A stretch of DNA of 64,000 bases from Ulva prolifera (taxonomy: Eukaryota; Chlorophyta; Ulvophyceae; Ulvales; Ulvaceae), in contig CM041202.1 of assembly GCA_023078555.1 (NCBI GenBank), positions 3,282,022-3,346,021 of the forward strand. Direction: 5' to 3'. The notes under the pieces were generated by a model, which made no database searches, was not told the DNA's origin, and saw only the letters and a program-made list of their open reading frames with translations. The number at the start of each line of letters is the position of its first letter. The stretch's first letter is position 1. Position numbers and translations under genes: made by a program. Shown piece after piece: positions 48,274-63,100 of the stretch.

Positions 48274-50314
48274 GACTACAGCAACACAGGCAGTCTCAGG
48301 AGGCCGTACTCGGGGCCGCCGCCGCCAGGTTCCCGGCGCCTGCCACCGCCCGTGTCCCTGCCCCGGGGCACCGACAGCGCATGCCGCTCCACCGCCGCCC
48401 GGGCGCGCGCCTCCCGCTCCTGCTCCTGCCGCCGCTCCAGCTGCTTCTTCGTGTCTGCGGCGACATTGCCGTTGAACTGCGCCGCCATGAGCCGCTTCAG
48501 CCGGTCTGCTGGCTTCTCCTTGCCCCCCGGCGTCGCCGCCGCCTTGCTCACCCGCATCTGGTTCATCGTGATCTTCCCGCGCTCGAGCTCCCGTGCACGC
48601 TCCTCCTCGCGGTCCTGGTACGTGAACGCGCGTTTGCCGTGCACCACGTTCGCAGAAGCCGGCAATGCCACCGGGCCCTCGCCTGCAGCGGGGTCCAACT
48701 GACCAGGCCTTGCCTCGAGGTGGTTGGCCATACCATCGCCGGGGCCCGGGCTGTGCTCCGAGGAGGCGTCCGAGTCGGATGCGGCATTGGCAGTGAACTC
48801 TGAGATGTATTCGCGGCGGCCTGCGGGGGGTGAGTGCGACCGTCGTCGGGCATGCCGCTTGCTGCGTCCGTCTTGGGGGCCATAGTCCGGGGATGCCCTG
48901 CTGCGTTGCCTGCAAAGAGGTCACTTGTTGCCGGCCTTGTTTTGTAGAGTGCCATGCATGATGTGCTGTGCAGCCAGGGGACGCGTGATCAGAACAGGAA
49001 ACGGGCCAGTCTATCAACACCTTGCTCACGGAAAGGTGAGCCAGGTGTTGATAGAGCGGCCCGATTCCCACAAGCGTACATACGATTGCTAGCACTAGGT
49101 TGTATGGCGTAAGCGAGATGTGAGATGGGGGGCGAGCCTGGCTTTTGGAGCAGGGCGCAGCGTCTCCTTGAACCACGCCCTGGACTTGCCGAACGGATTC
49201 AGGCCTTCTCCAAGCATACGCTTCACTCGCATGGCCATTTTCCGTCGGCTCAGGCCAGGCTTCCTGCACAGCATGTCATCATGCAGAGAAGGTTGCTGGT
49301 GAGGTTCACCGGCAGACATGACAAGCATAGCTGCCTGCATGTCAGGCACAAGTGGAGGGCTGTGTACTTTTTCCTGAAGTTGCTGTTCTCAAGCTCCTCT
49401 TCCTCCTCCTGGACGACAGCTCGCTGCAGCTGGGCGGTGAAATGCGCAATCCCGCACTCTGCTCCCTGACGGTCCAGATCAGCTGCATCATCTTCAGCGG
49501 CATCGATCATGTCATCCTCTGCAGCATCCCTGCCATCCTCGGCGTCCTCAACACCTGTCTCAGCCTGGCCGGCCGTATCTGCTGCCGCGGCAGCTGCTGC
49601 AACTACTGTCGGAATGTGAGATGTGGGGATTCCTGCCTGGCTGGAGCCTAATTTGACACCAGCATCAGTGCTAGCTTTTGACCGGGCCTTGACTCTGATA
49701 TCTAAAGCTTCATTTTCGACGTATGCAAGTCCCGTCGAATCTTTCAGTCCTTTCCGGAGCAGCTTGACCAGGTCTCGAAAAGCTTCGAAAGCGATACGCT
49801 GCAAGCGGCATGGCATGTTGGCCACTGTTTTGGAAAGTACCGCTGTATACTTGACTGTGCAAATGAACATGGCCATGTGAAAGCTCGGCCTACCTCGTCC
49901 ATCTCAGCCTCTTCATCACTTTTCTTTGGTTTAGCTTTGCTCTCTCTGTAGAAGTCCAGCATGGATCTGGCATCGAATCGGTCAATCAGGCAGTCGTTGT
50001 CCCCATTCCAGGGCACCATCACCTTCATCTGCTCTATGTTTTCATACTCCTGAGTGTTGCGGTGCACCTTGCAACCTCGGCCATCAACTTGCAGCCGACT
50101 AATCGGGGCTTCCTCTTGCAGCTACACAGTGGATACAATATCTGATCAGGGACATGACCAGCCGCACGACGATGCGTAAAAGATGTTATCAAATTCCATT
50201 TCTGTCGTCTCATCTGAGCTTTCGTACCCTCTGCCCCGCCAGCTCAGCTCTCCGTTCAGCCCGGCGCTTCGAATCATGATCAGTCTTGACGACGTCACGA
50301 TGGTAGTCCGCCAT
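48274..50314 (-). CDS. CLASRP: CLASRP-like (SWAP-N domain) SR-related splicing factor
   Basis: Nuclear protein of the CLK4-associating SR-related family, which influences alternative splicing. Exons: 50314-50228 (MADYHRDVVKTDHDSKRRAE), 50121-49894, 49798 to about 49377, 49263 to about 49150, and about 48904 to 48274. Exon 2 carries the SWAP-N hallmark: LQVDGRGCKVHRN, then VMVPWNGDNDCLIDRFDARS. This is close to the animal LQVHGRACKVH ... MMPWQGDTNNMIDRFDVR. The third exon has an acidic DDMIDAAEDDAADLD region. The fourth is basic (RRKMAMRVKRML). The fifth has a short Arg/Ser segment (KRHARRRSHSPP) and the C-terminal coiled coil (ADRLKRLMAAQFNGN, KKQLERRQEQEREARARAAV). The long RS repeats of animals are much reduced. 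The intron before the last exon has no GT donor in frame and may use GC. Confidence 0.85.
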
Positions 50315-51005
50315 TGTATTTGTGCGTCTGAGTTCATGTAGCAGCTGCTCTACTACTGCATGAGCTCACCGAGCGGCCAGGAATGCACGCAGTGCATGGT
50401 ATCGCTGGGATGTGCACGGATATCGAAAGATCAAGCAAACGCGAGATCACTGCGGCTAGAATTCCAGGCTTTCTAGATGTGTAGTCATAGGCAACCTCAT
50501 CCGTAGCTGGTCGCACTTTCGACAGCATTCCACTCCAAACAGCTGCAGCTTACAGTGGCGATGAGTGTGCTTCACCTGAGGTGACCAACTGGGGCCAACG
50601 GAGTTGAGGTCAGAGGCACCATCGCATGTGAGAAGTGCACAGCTTCCATCCTTATTATGAAGCGCACAGGTCCCGACTGCATTGTTTGTAGTATGGCACA
50701 CCAGTACTATGGAACTGCATATGCTATTGTGACACAGAGAATAGTGTACGTGCTGCGGGCAAATTTTGCGCAAGTTCACACCATGTGATCAGTAAAACTT
50801 TGTTACATTCTTCGATGTACTGAAGCGGCACGGAGCTTGATGATCACTAGGAAAGCCTGTTTGTCGACTGGAGCCATGTAATCAATGGTTGAAATATCTC
50901 TGCGATATTTACATCTGTCTCGAACGCCAACACAAGAAAAATCTGAGCAATCAAGAAAAAAAAATGTGGTTCCAGACAGATACAATGCCTTCGCTTTGAG
51001 CAATA

Positions 51006-54266
<3,261 letters not shown>

Positions 54267-55923
54267 TCAGCTTGGAGGTCCTGCGGGGCCTGGCACCCCG
54301 CTGTGCATCACCGCATCAACAACCACAGCATCAGGCAAAGGCCGCTTGCGCCTAGAGAGGCAGAGCAGATGGATGTCCGGGTGCTGGTACGCTGCGTCCA
54401 TGTGCTTCCTTGCAACTGTGCGCATTGTGAAGTAGCCTTCGAATACACGCTTGAACTCTGCATGGACGCTGGCCGAGCGGAACTCATTGCAGATGAGCAC
54501 TGCATGTGAAAACAGCACAATGAATTGTCAGTTCCCTGCACAGGACTATATGCAGCAGCTTGCATGAAACGCAGCTACATCTGCAAAGAAAGACAGTGAC
54601 CCCCAACAATACGGACTGCTGTGACATCGAGGCCAGGTGAGACATGCTGCAAAGACAGTGCAAGTGACACTGTGGAATCCTCTCGAGGGTGAATCTGATG
54701 GACTGATCGTCACGGAGAATGGGTGGGCATGTTTCAATAGGATGGGAATGGCACCTGTTGTCTTGGTTGTCGCGCAGTGGAGGATTACTCTGGCCAGATC
54801 CCTGACCAGGTGCTCATGATAGACGCAGTCTGTGCACATGATCAGGTCATACGGGCCGTGAAAGGCTGATAACTGCTGCGGGACGGTCCAGTCCAGCTCT
54901 GCTGCCTTTGCGCTGCCAAACTGCTCTCGGAGGGCAACTTGCTGAGCCCATGCAGTGGACTCAAAGTTTAGGCGTATGTTCTGAGCTATCAGCGGCACCA
55001 CTGACGAAACATCAGTGAGCTGCACAGAGCCGCCCAGCATAGCTGCAGTGAGGCCTGTCAGGCCCGGGCCACTTCCCAACTCAATTGCCCGTTTGCCGCT
55101 CATGCGGGATGGATGGAAGCGACTGCGCTTCCGGGACTGCTGCAGAATGCACGAGCAGCTTCAGTAGGTGCTCAGGGTTGAACAGTGGGGATACGAGCAT
55201 GGCCCGTCACAAGTACACAAAGGTCTCTCCCAGATTTTGCGCTTACAATGCGGTGCAACAGCCGCACAGCTGGCCCCAAGACCATGCTGTTGCACTGGGG
55301 CAGCGTTTGGGTCTGTAAGATAGTTGAGTGGAATAATTGGCAGATGAGACACTGCTGACGAGTGTTGCAAACCTTCTGTGCTTCTCGTTCAAAGGTTTCT
55401 GTACGTAAATGCACGACATTGTATCGTGGACCATTGCTTCAAGAATGCTCAATTTCCCACACATCTGTGACAAATGGAACCTCCAGCATGGCAGCACCTT
55501 CTCCATGTATTTAGCACACACAATCGATGCATCCCATACTGTCAAGCCCAGATGTTGCGATCCAGGTTGCTGCTGCAGTCGAACTGTAAACCTGCACCGT
55601 TCCGCTCCGTTTACACACGCCCAATGGGAGCACCTTTTGCACAGACTCCCTCCACATTTACAGAGCAAACAGCACATGCAGCCAACACCCTGACTAACGG
55701 AGCACGTTTGAAACAGTATAGACTTCTGGGCTGACACGTCTGTGCGCGGAGGTGCCACAGTCAGCAGCTTTCATCCCCTCGCCAAAGAGTCCTGAAGCAG
55801 AGCTATGAGGACGTGCCCTAAAATGTCTTGAGTCACCTCAGTATCCGTGTCGGTGTTCCGGCGAGCCCACACTGGCTGTTGATCAGTTTCTGACAGGTCT
55901 GAGCCGCTATCATGCTCGCTCAT
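54267..55923 (-). CDS. METTL21-type protein-lysine methyltransferase
   Basis: Seven-beta-strand methyltransferase of the METTL21/EFM family, which methylates lysines on chaperones or elongation factors. The first exon is 55923-55837 (MSEHDSGSDLSETDQQPVWA). An exon near 55620-55525 encodes RFTVRLQQQPGSQHLGLTVW followed by DASIVCAKYMEK, the conserved GLxxWDAAxxLxxYL entry of the family. The exon at about 55120-54770 has motif I (RAIELGSGPGLTGLTAAMLG), the acidic VQLTD strand and the catalytic-pocket motif LIMCTDCVYHEHLV (DxxY). The last exon, about 54500-54267, has LICNEFRSASVHAEFKRVFE and the C-terminal IHLLCLSRRKR. The link between the first two exons is not in phase with the sites I chose, so a small exon is probably missing from the model. 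Substrate unknown. Confidence 0.82.
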
Positions 55924-57181
55924 GTTCCCACCGGTGGCCGTTTAGGCTGAAGAACAACTAAACTGACGCAGCATGTTAGCGGCAGCTCTGTGATCAGCTC
56001 AAATATCAGGTCACCTGCGTCCGCAATCGGACAACTCGTTGCACTGCTGGATTCTGAACTCACGTAGCAGCGGCTCAGAGACGCTGGAACAGTGATCTAA
56101 CCCTTGACTCAGCTAACCGATTCTCCTACCCGTAGATCATGGCTTACACGATGTGACCATGGACTATGAAGCTCCTTCTACGCAGCTACGTTCCTGTATG
56201 CCTTCGAATGGGCTGCTTCACTGTGGGCTGGCTTCAGGTGCGACGTCAACAACTGTCTCTCGACTAGCGCGACCTCGCAAAGCCTCTCGGCGCTGCTTCC
56301 TGCGTGAAGCACTTGCGGGCGTTTTGCAGGCACTCAGACATTCGCAGGGCGATTTTCGTGTCGCCGCATTCACATGTGCTCGACAACAACAAAATCCTGG
56401 CTTCCGCGTCGCCTTGAAGACAATCACTTCCTGCGCGTGGTGTTCAGCTTGAAATATGGATCGGCGATATTTTTGTGCCACAATCTATCTGGAAATTGCT
56501 TATATGATGCCGGTGTGTCGTACGTGAGTCCGTAAACTGGACAAAACAGGGGCAGATTCTGAGCTCGAACAAACGGCACCTACATGGTCATGATGCAACT
56601 GATCAGAACGACCTCGGCATTGCTGTATCTTGTACGCTCACATCCAGCACAATTGACGTCGGAGATGAGCTTGTATCATCAGTGGCCTGCAGAATGATGC
56701 GCATGCTGATTTCGAGCAGTATCGTAGAAACGACTCAGCGGCATACTGTGGCAGGTCGGGGCAGGAGCAAACACTTTTATTGGGGACGAATCGTTGTACC
56801 CACAAGCATGCCAGGACCATTCAGATTGCAAGCTGGTTGGCGCATGGGCCAGGTGCGGTTGGCAATTATGACTGTGTGCGTATCCTTTTCTGGAACACCG
56901 TCATGAGCGACTGTGAATACAGCTGATCAGCATGTGACAACCTAATGTGCAGTTACTGCTACATTGGTACAAGCAATTTCATTCAACACGCATCAGACAG
57001 CACCTGTCTTGGGTGTTGGGCTTGCTGCCTTTACAAAGACCAATTTCCGCCTTTCCAGGACTCTTGTCCTGCTTGGTACGCGACCGCACATGTGGGCATT
57101 TTTGGAGTCTCTTTGCGGGCAACGGCCTGTTTTGCAATGTTCCCCCGATCAATGCTTCGCCACATGCTTGTCGGAGCTGCA
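55924..57181. other. Divergent spacer between METTL21-like and ABCG genes
   Basis: Must hold the promoters of both genes and the first exon(s) of the ABC transporter, which I could not fix. A plus-strand frame at 56153-56452 is open without recognisable similarity. Confidence 0.4.
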
Positions 57182-60100
57182 GGTGCAAGTGCGCCCAAAC
57201 AGGTGCCTGCTCTGCTCCAAATGACTGCGCGGCAGGAAGCTTCTGCAATCAGATGTCTGGAACGTGCCGGCCATGTCATGAATGTGCATCTGACGCGTCA
57301 GTGCCAGGATCCGGCCAGTGTGTTGACACCTGTCCATATGGTCCGTCTGGGTCCCTTGCATCGCTATTCGCAGCTATTCCCAGTATGAAGCTTACATTCG
57401 ATTACCTTGCGTACAAAGGCAATGACGTCTTCCGATGGCACAGCCCCAGCAGCCAAGTATGGCTTTTTGGACCTGTTGTGAATTTCTGTGCTATTCTGTA
57501 GCTATAAGGCTTCTGACGCTCGCTATCTGCAGCTGACATCGCCGGGAATCGGCATTGGGCCATTCTCCACCTGGCTCCAGGAATCTGGGATTGATCTGCA
57601 AGGCGATCGGGCACAGTATGTGTTTTCCAAATTCGACGCTGACAATGACAGCCTGCTGACTGTCACAGAGTATGTTGACAAGCGGCTGCAGCCAGGAGAC
57701 CACCTCTGCCACACACCAGATGACATGGACCAGGCTGCTATTGCGTTTGCTGGCTGTTCTTGCAATCCAATAGTGTCCCCGGCTGTCGGAGCATGCCCGC
57801 CAGGTAAGACGCTCCCTTTGACTGAAATGCCATCACTGCAGACCAACCCAAGTGCACTCTGCGAAGGCAGCCCCTCGGCCCAAGCACTGCTGTCTTCTAC
57901 ACCAAACACGGTCACCTGGGCGGATGTGACAATGCATCACTGATGTGCCTGCCAGCCTCTGCGTACCCATCCAGCAAGAGACTGTTTTTTTTGTCATTAC
58001 ATGCGGGGACGTTCTGAGGATATGTAGTATCTGGCCATACAAATGTCGCGCCACACATGAACACGCTGGCTTTCAACATCAGATTGCAACATCAATCTGA
58101 TGTTGAAAGCCAGCGTATTCATGGGTGGTGCGACATTTACATGGCCAGATACTACACATGGGCCGTCCGTATCTCGGCTGCAGCCTGCCTGGGTTGAGAA
58201 GTGAGCCACTTCACAGCCTATGCAGATGTCAGGCGAGGCAAATTGCTGCACTGCATCTCATGTGTGTCATCGTGCAGGCTTCACGTGCTCCCACAACGTA
58301 GATAGACTTGGAGAGACACGTGGTGACAGCCCAGAGCGGTTCTTGACCACCACCCTGGCACGGTGCTATCCTTGCTCCGTTGGAGAGTTCTGCCCTGAAG
58401 GCACATACACTGACCCCATAGCAAGTACCAGCACCCAATTGATGGCTCGTCAATGCCCTCCTGGCAGCTACTGCCCCACTCCACGTGAGCAGGTCATGTG
58501 TGAAGCGGGCACATACTGTGTTGGTGGTGCGCTGGAGCCCTTTTCCTGTGACCTTGGAGGCCTCATCCGGCAAGACGCTCTTGCAGAGGTGCCGCAGCCC
58601 AAGCAAACGCTCCTTGAGCAGTTGTACCAGGATGGGGATCCACTTGGAGGCAACTTCTGCCCAGAGCAAGCTATCACACCTGCTGGAATGTGCGCACCAT
58701 CAGGCACCCTGCTCTGCACTGGTGCCTGGTACATGCGAAACGATGGTTTCATCCACCAGGCACCAGTCTTGGCGTGCATCTGATGGTCACGTTCCAGTCA
58801 TAGGGTGACGGTGCCAGCAGTGTATTTATTCGTTGAAAATGGTGACCCCAATCGTTGGCACGTCCACGCTGGTTCGTATCTTCCGTGAAGCATCCCCCTG
58901 TGGTGCTGGCATTTGTGTCACCACGTCGCCAATTGTAGGTGTGCTCCTGGCTACTTCTGCCCCAACGCAAGCCAGCAAATCATCTGCCCAGAGGGCAGTT
59001 TCTGCCCGGAACAGAGCCAGCATCCCCGGCCCTGCATCTGGCTGACATGGTGCCCCGAGGGTACTGTGCGGCCACAGCTGTCCGCGGGGGCCTTCGTGTT
59101 TGTGGCCGCTGCCGCAGCGATCATGCTGGCGTCGTTCATCTATGTCCGCAAGGCTGCGGCTGGCCAACGGGCTCGAGCAGGCATGCCACGCCCACCGCTG
59201 CCTCTCCTGTGTGTTGCCATGCTGTACCCCTACATCGCAGGCTGGCCCGACCGTTTGTGCTTTTGACTTGACAGCGACCTTGCAGCGAAGTCAACAGAAC
59301 AGGAGCTGCTGAACATGGTGAAGACACTGCTGGTGAGGCTGGGCCGCACATATGGTGATGGCACCAGGCGGAGCTTCATGGTCGAGCCAATGGTACGAAT
59401 CCAGTTCAAGGGCGTGGGACTGGTCCTCAAGGGCTCCAACAGGTGGCTCTTGGAGAATGTGTCTGGAGTTTACAATCCAGGTGCGCTTATCCTGTCTTGG
59501 AGGGACTGTCCGAGCTGACACCAGCACCTGCCCCGATGTGTGTGTCTTCGGATTGCTCCAAACCTGTCAAGCAGTACTGCCTGCCACGGCCACAGTCTCG
59601 AAACATTTGGCAGCTGGAACGATTTTGTTGCAGGGCATCTGCACGCGATCATGGGGCCCAGCGGCTGTGGGAAGACTTCGCTTCTGACGGCCCTGAGTGG
59701 AAAGGCGATGAATGGCCAACTCCAGGGCAGCATCCGGTACAATGGCGAGGCGATGGCTCCACATGAGGTATGGCTTTGAGAATGGACAATGTTCGGCATC
59801 ACTGTGTGTTTGCTGTTGCTGCTGTGCATAGCTACATCTTTCAAAGCTGACAGAGGTTCGATTGCAGTCTGTATGCCAGTCAGGGTCTGCAGGCTGAGGC
59901 CAGCTCGTATTGTGCAGGTCAGGAATCTGGTGGGCTATGTTCCTCAAGATGACATTGTGCATGAAGACTTGACCGTCCTAGAGAATATTGTCTTGGCAAA
60001 GAACCTGCGAGGTGGATTCAAGGCAGCAAAGGAAGGCCACACCGTTGTGAACGAGGTCTGCTTGCCCACACTTCTTTGCACCTTGCCAAACATGGAGCTA

Positions 60101-63100
60101 ACGACTGCTACATCTGCTGGAACCGTTGCTGCCTGGATTGACAATGGCACAGACAGTGCATTGATCAAGGCGCGTGGGGCAGGAGGCTGCCTGTGCCACC
60201 AGCTGTGTGACTTGCGATCCGAGTTTATGGCAAATATGGCTGCATATTTTGTTTAGATAGATATTCCTGCAGTGAGGCGTGCCTACATCAGTGTTGCAGA
60301 TTGATTGGTCATTGGCCTGCTCTCTTGTACCATACAACGGTGCCTGCCCTTGCAACATAGGCTCCGCATGCGCACATTCACACTGCCAGCATCTGCAGGT
60401 CCTGGATGATCTGTATCTCACGAGAGTCAAGGACTCGGTCGTGGGGAGCGCCATCGCCCGCGGAATCAGCGGTGGCCAGCGGAAGCGGGTCAACATCGCC
60501 CTGGAGGTTGTCGGCATGCCTTCCATCCTGTACCTGGACGAGCCGACTTCCGGTCTGGTGAGCCCCACTTGTCCATGCGGTGACAGAGCACACTCCATGC
60601 ATGCGTTGTTACATATGCATGGAATGTGCCCTATCACCTTGCAAGGCCTTGCGCCCCAGTACCAGCGGAAAAGGCCTCGGTCGCCAACCAGCACCCCCGC
60701 GCGTGGCAAGAGCCTCGCGTGCCTGCCTCTTCATGCTGCAACGTGGCACTTCAACATCAGAAAGGAGCACTAACAGAGTCGTGCTCTTCCTCACGAGTCC
60801 ATCCGCCGGGTAAAAGCAGTTCCACCATGCATGGCACACCGATGCGGGAGTGTGTGCACCCTGCAGTCAATTCACTTGCATCGAAAGCCATGACGCCCCC
60901 TGCCCCCGACCATTTACCCCTACTTTGCCGACCCGTGCGCTTGCAATGTGGGGTCCAGTCATGCGGCCGTCATGCAGCCGCAGTCGTGCAGGACGCGACG
61001 TCATCCATCGACGTGCTGCGCGCGCTGAGCCGCCTCTCGGGCTGCGGCATGAACGTCGTCACCGTCATCCACCAGCCGCGCTACTCCCTCTACGAGCTCT
61101 TCGACTCCCTGCTGCTGCTCGGCGTCGGCGGCGTCACCGTGTACAACGGCCCGCCACTCCTCACCGAGGCGTACTTCGGCATGCATGGCTTCGCGATGCG
61201 GCCGCACGACAACGTCGCAGACTTCAACCTCGATGTCGTGTCCGGCCGCGTCAGCAAAGCCGGCGACCCGCTGTTCGCGAAAGAGAGCCTCCCGTGCGCC
61301 TCCCTGCTCTGCAATGTTGTGGGCGCACCTGAGTGGCCCGCCGCAAGCACTTGGCCGAAGGTGATCAAACATGCACGTGCAGTGGCTCTGGGGGGAGGTG
61401 TCAGTCGCCTTGCCCCCTTGGGCCGCCTGCGTGAAAGTGTCCCCTCGAAGACGGAGCAGCATGACCAATGCTCTTGTACAGCTCGGCGCGACACTCGAGT
61501 GGGGGGGCTTTCTACTATGCATGCAGGCATGCTGGTGGCACACGTAGCGGGTCCACGGCCAGGACACGTCATTCTGCGAGGTACAGGGTAAGCGATCCCG
61601 GCCGTGCAGGGCGCTGTGGGAGGTGCATGGGCAGGAGTTCCTCAACGCGCACGGCGCGAGCAACAGCACGGCGTGGCGGGAGTCGTTCCGCTTGCCGCCG
61701 GAGGTTCGGCGCAAGCTGGGCAGTGAGTTTGCGGCGGCAGACAAGGACGACTCCGGCACGCTCGATGCGGCAGAGCTCAGCGCTCTGTTCAGTAAGCTCG
61801 GCATCGTTGTCCCGCCAGCGGTGTGCTCCCACTCGAACCCCCCGCTGCAGTCCGAAGGGTGATGACAGGACAATTGTCATTTGGCCTCGGTGTCCAGGTC
61901 TTGCTCTTGGAGGGCGGTGTTTCGCCATGCTGCTGTTGTTGATCTGCTTTGCCGTGGTGAGCCGCACTGTCCTGGCCCTGCAGCATGGCTTCACGGGTGA
62001 TTTCTCTCAGGGAGTGCGCTTGTGGAGACGCTGTAACGACATGCGCGCAGCAGCTATGGCGCGCAGGTGTTTGAAAATGTGACGAGGGACCTTGGCAACG
62101 GGCGCGGGCAGGTGACGTGCGCGCAGCTGCTCGCTGCGCTCGAGGGCGTATGTGACGACGACCCCGCCGCCTCGGGCCCACCCGGCGCCCAATCCCCACA
62201 CAGCTCCGGCGTCGACTCCATCTCTGTGCAGCACCCGTCGGCTAGCATCAGTGCGGGCGTCGGAGGCACCAGGGGCCGTGTCGACAGGGACAGCTCCGGC
62301 GTGGCGGCCGCGCTCAGCCCTCCTGCCACGCTGTATCAGGCCACGTCGTCACTCGACAGTTCCCGAGCTACTTCCGAACGGGAGCAGCAGTATGTGCAGC
62401 TTGTGTCAGCCACAGCCGGTGTCGGGCCTGCCGCGGAGGCAGCTTCGGAGAGCGGCCCACCCGGACCGCACGGCTCGGCACCCCCGCCACAGCCGATGAT
62501 GCAAGGCAGCCTCCCCAGCGCAGCCTTCACAGCCACGTCCCTCTTCTCCCCCGAGCGGGAAAGCCGCCGCAGCGGCTCGTGGTCGCTGTCCGACGCCGAG
62601 AGCATGCCCGCGATGCCGGCGGCAGGCAACGGCCTCACAGCGCGCGTATCCCCGCAGCCGGTGCTGGCCGTCGACAATGTCACCTTCGAGATGGGGCAGC
62701 TCAGCGACTCGGAGAGTGCCCCGGCGAGCGATGACGGCGTCACGATCAGCGGCGTCGTCCCGGGCACCACTGCAGCGGCCGCCACTGGCAGCGGCAGCGT
62801 CGGCCTGGCCTCTGGCAGCCGTTCGGCCACATGGGCGCGGTCGCACGGCTTGTCAGCGACGGCGTCCCGGGACTTTTCGCAGCGGACGGACACGTCCGCG
62901 CTTGTCGACAGCCAGATCATGAGAGGGACAATGGAAGGGTTCCTGGGCAGCACTGGCGGTGGGCGTGGGCTGGGTGAGAGTTTGGAGCAGGGCCAAGTGC
63001 GCGATGCTGCCTGGCGGTGGCCTCATGGCGCATGCGCCGCTTCAGTGGCTGGAGCCTCACGATCGCCGCTGCGTGCTGTGTACCTGCAGGTGCGCCCCAG

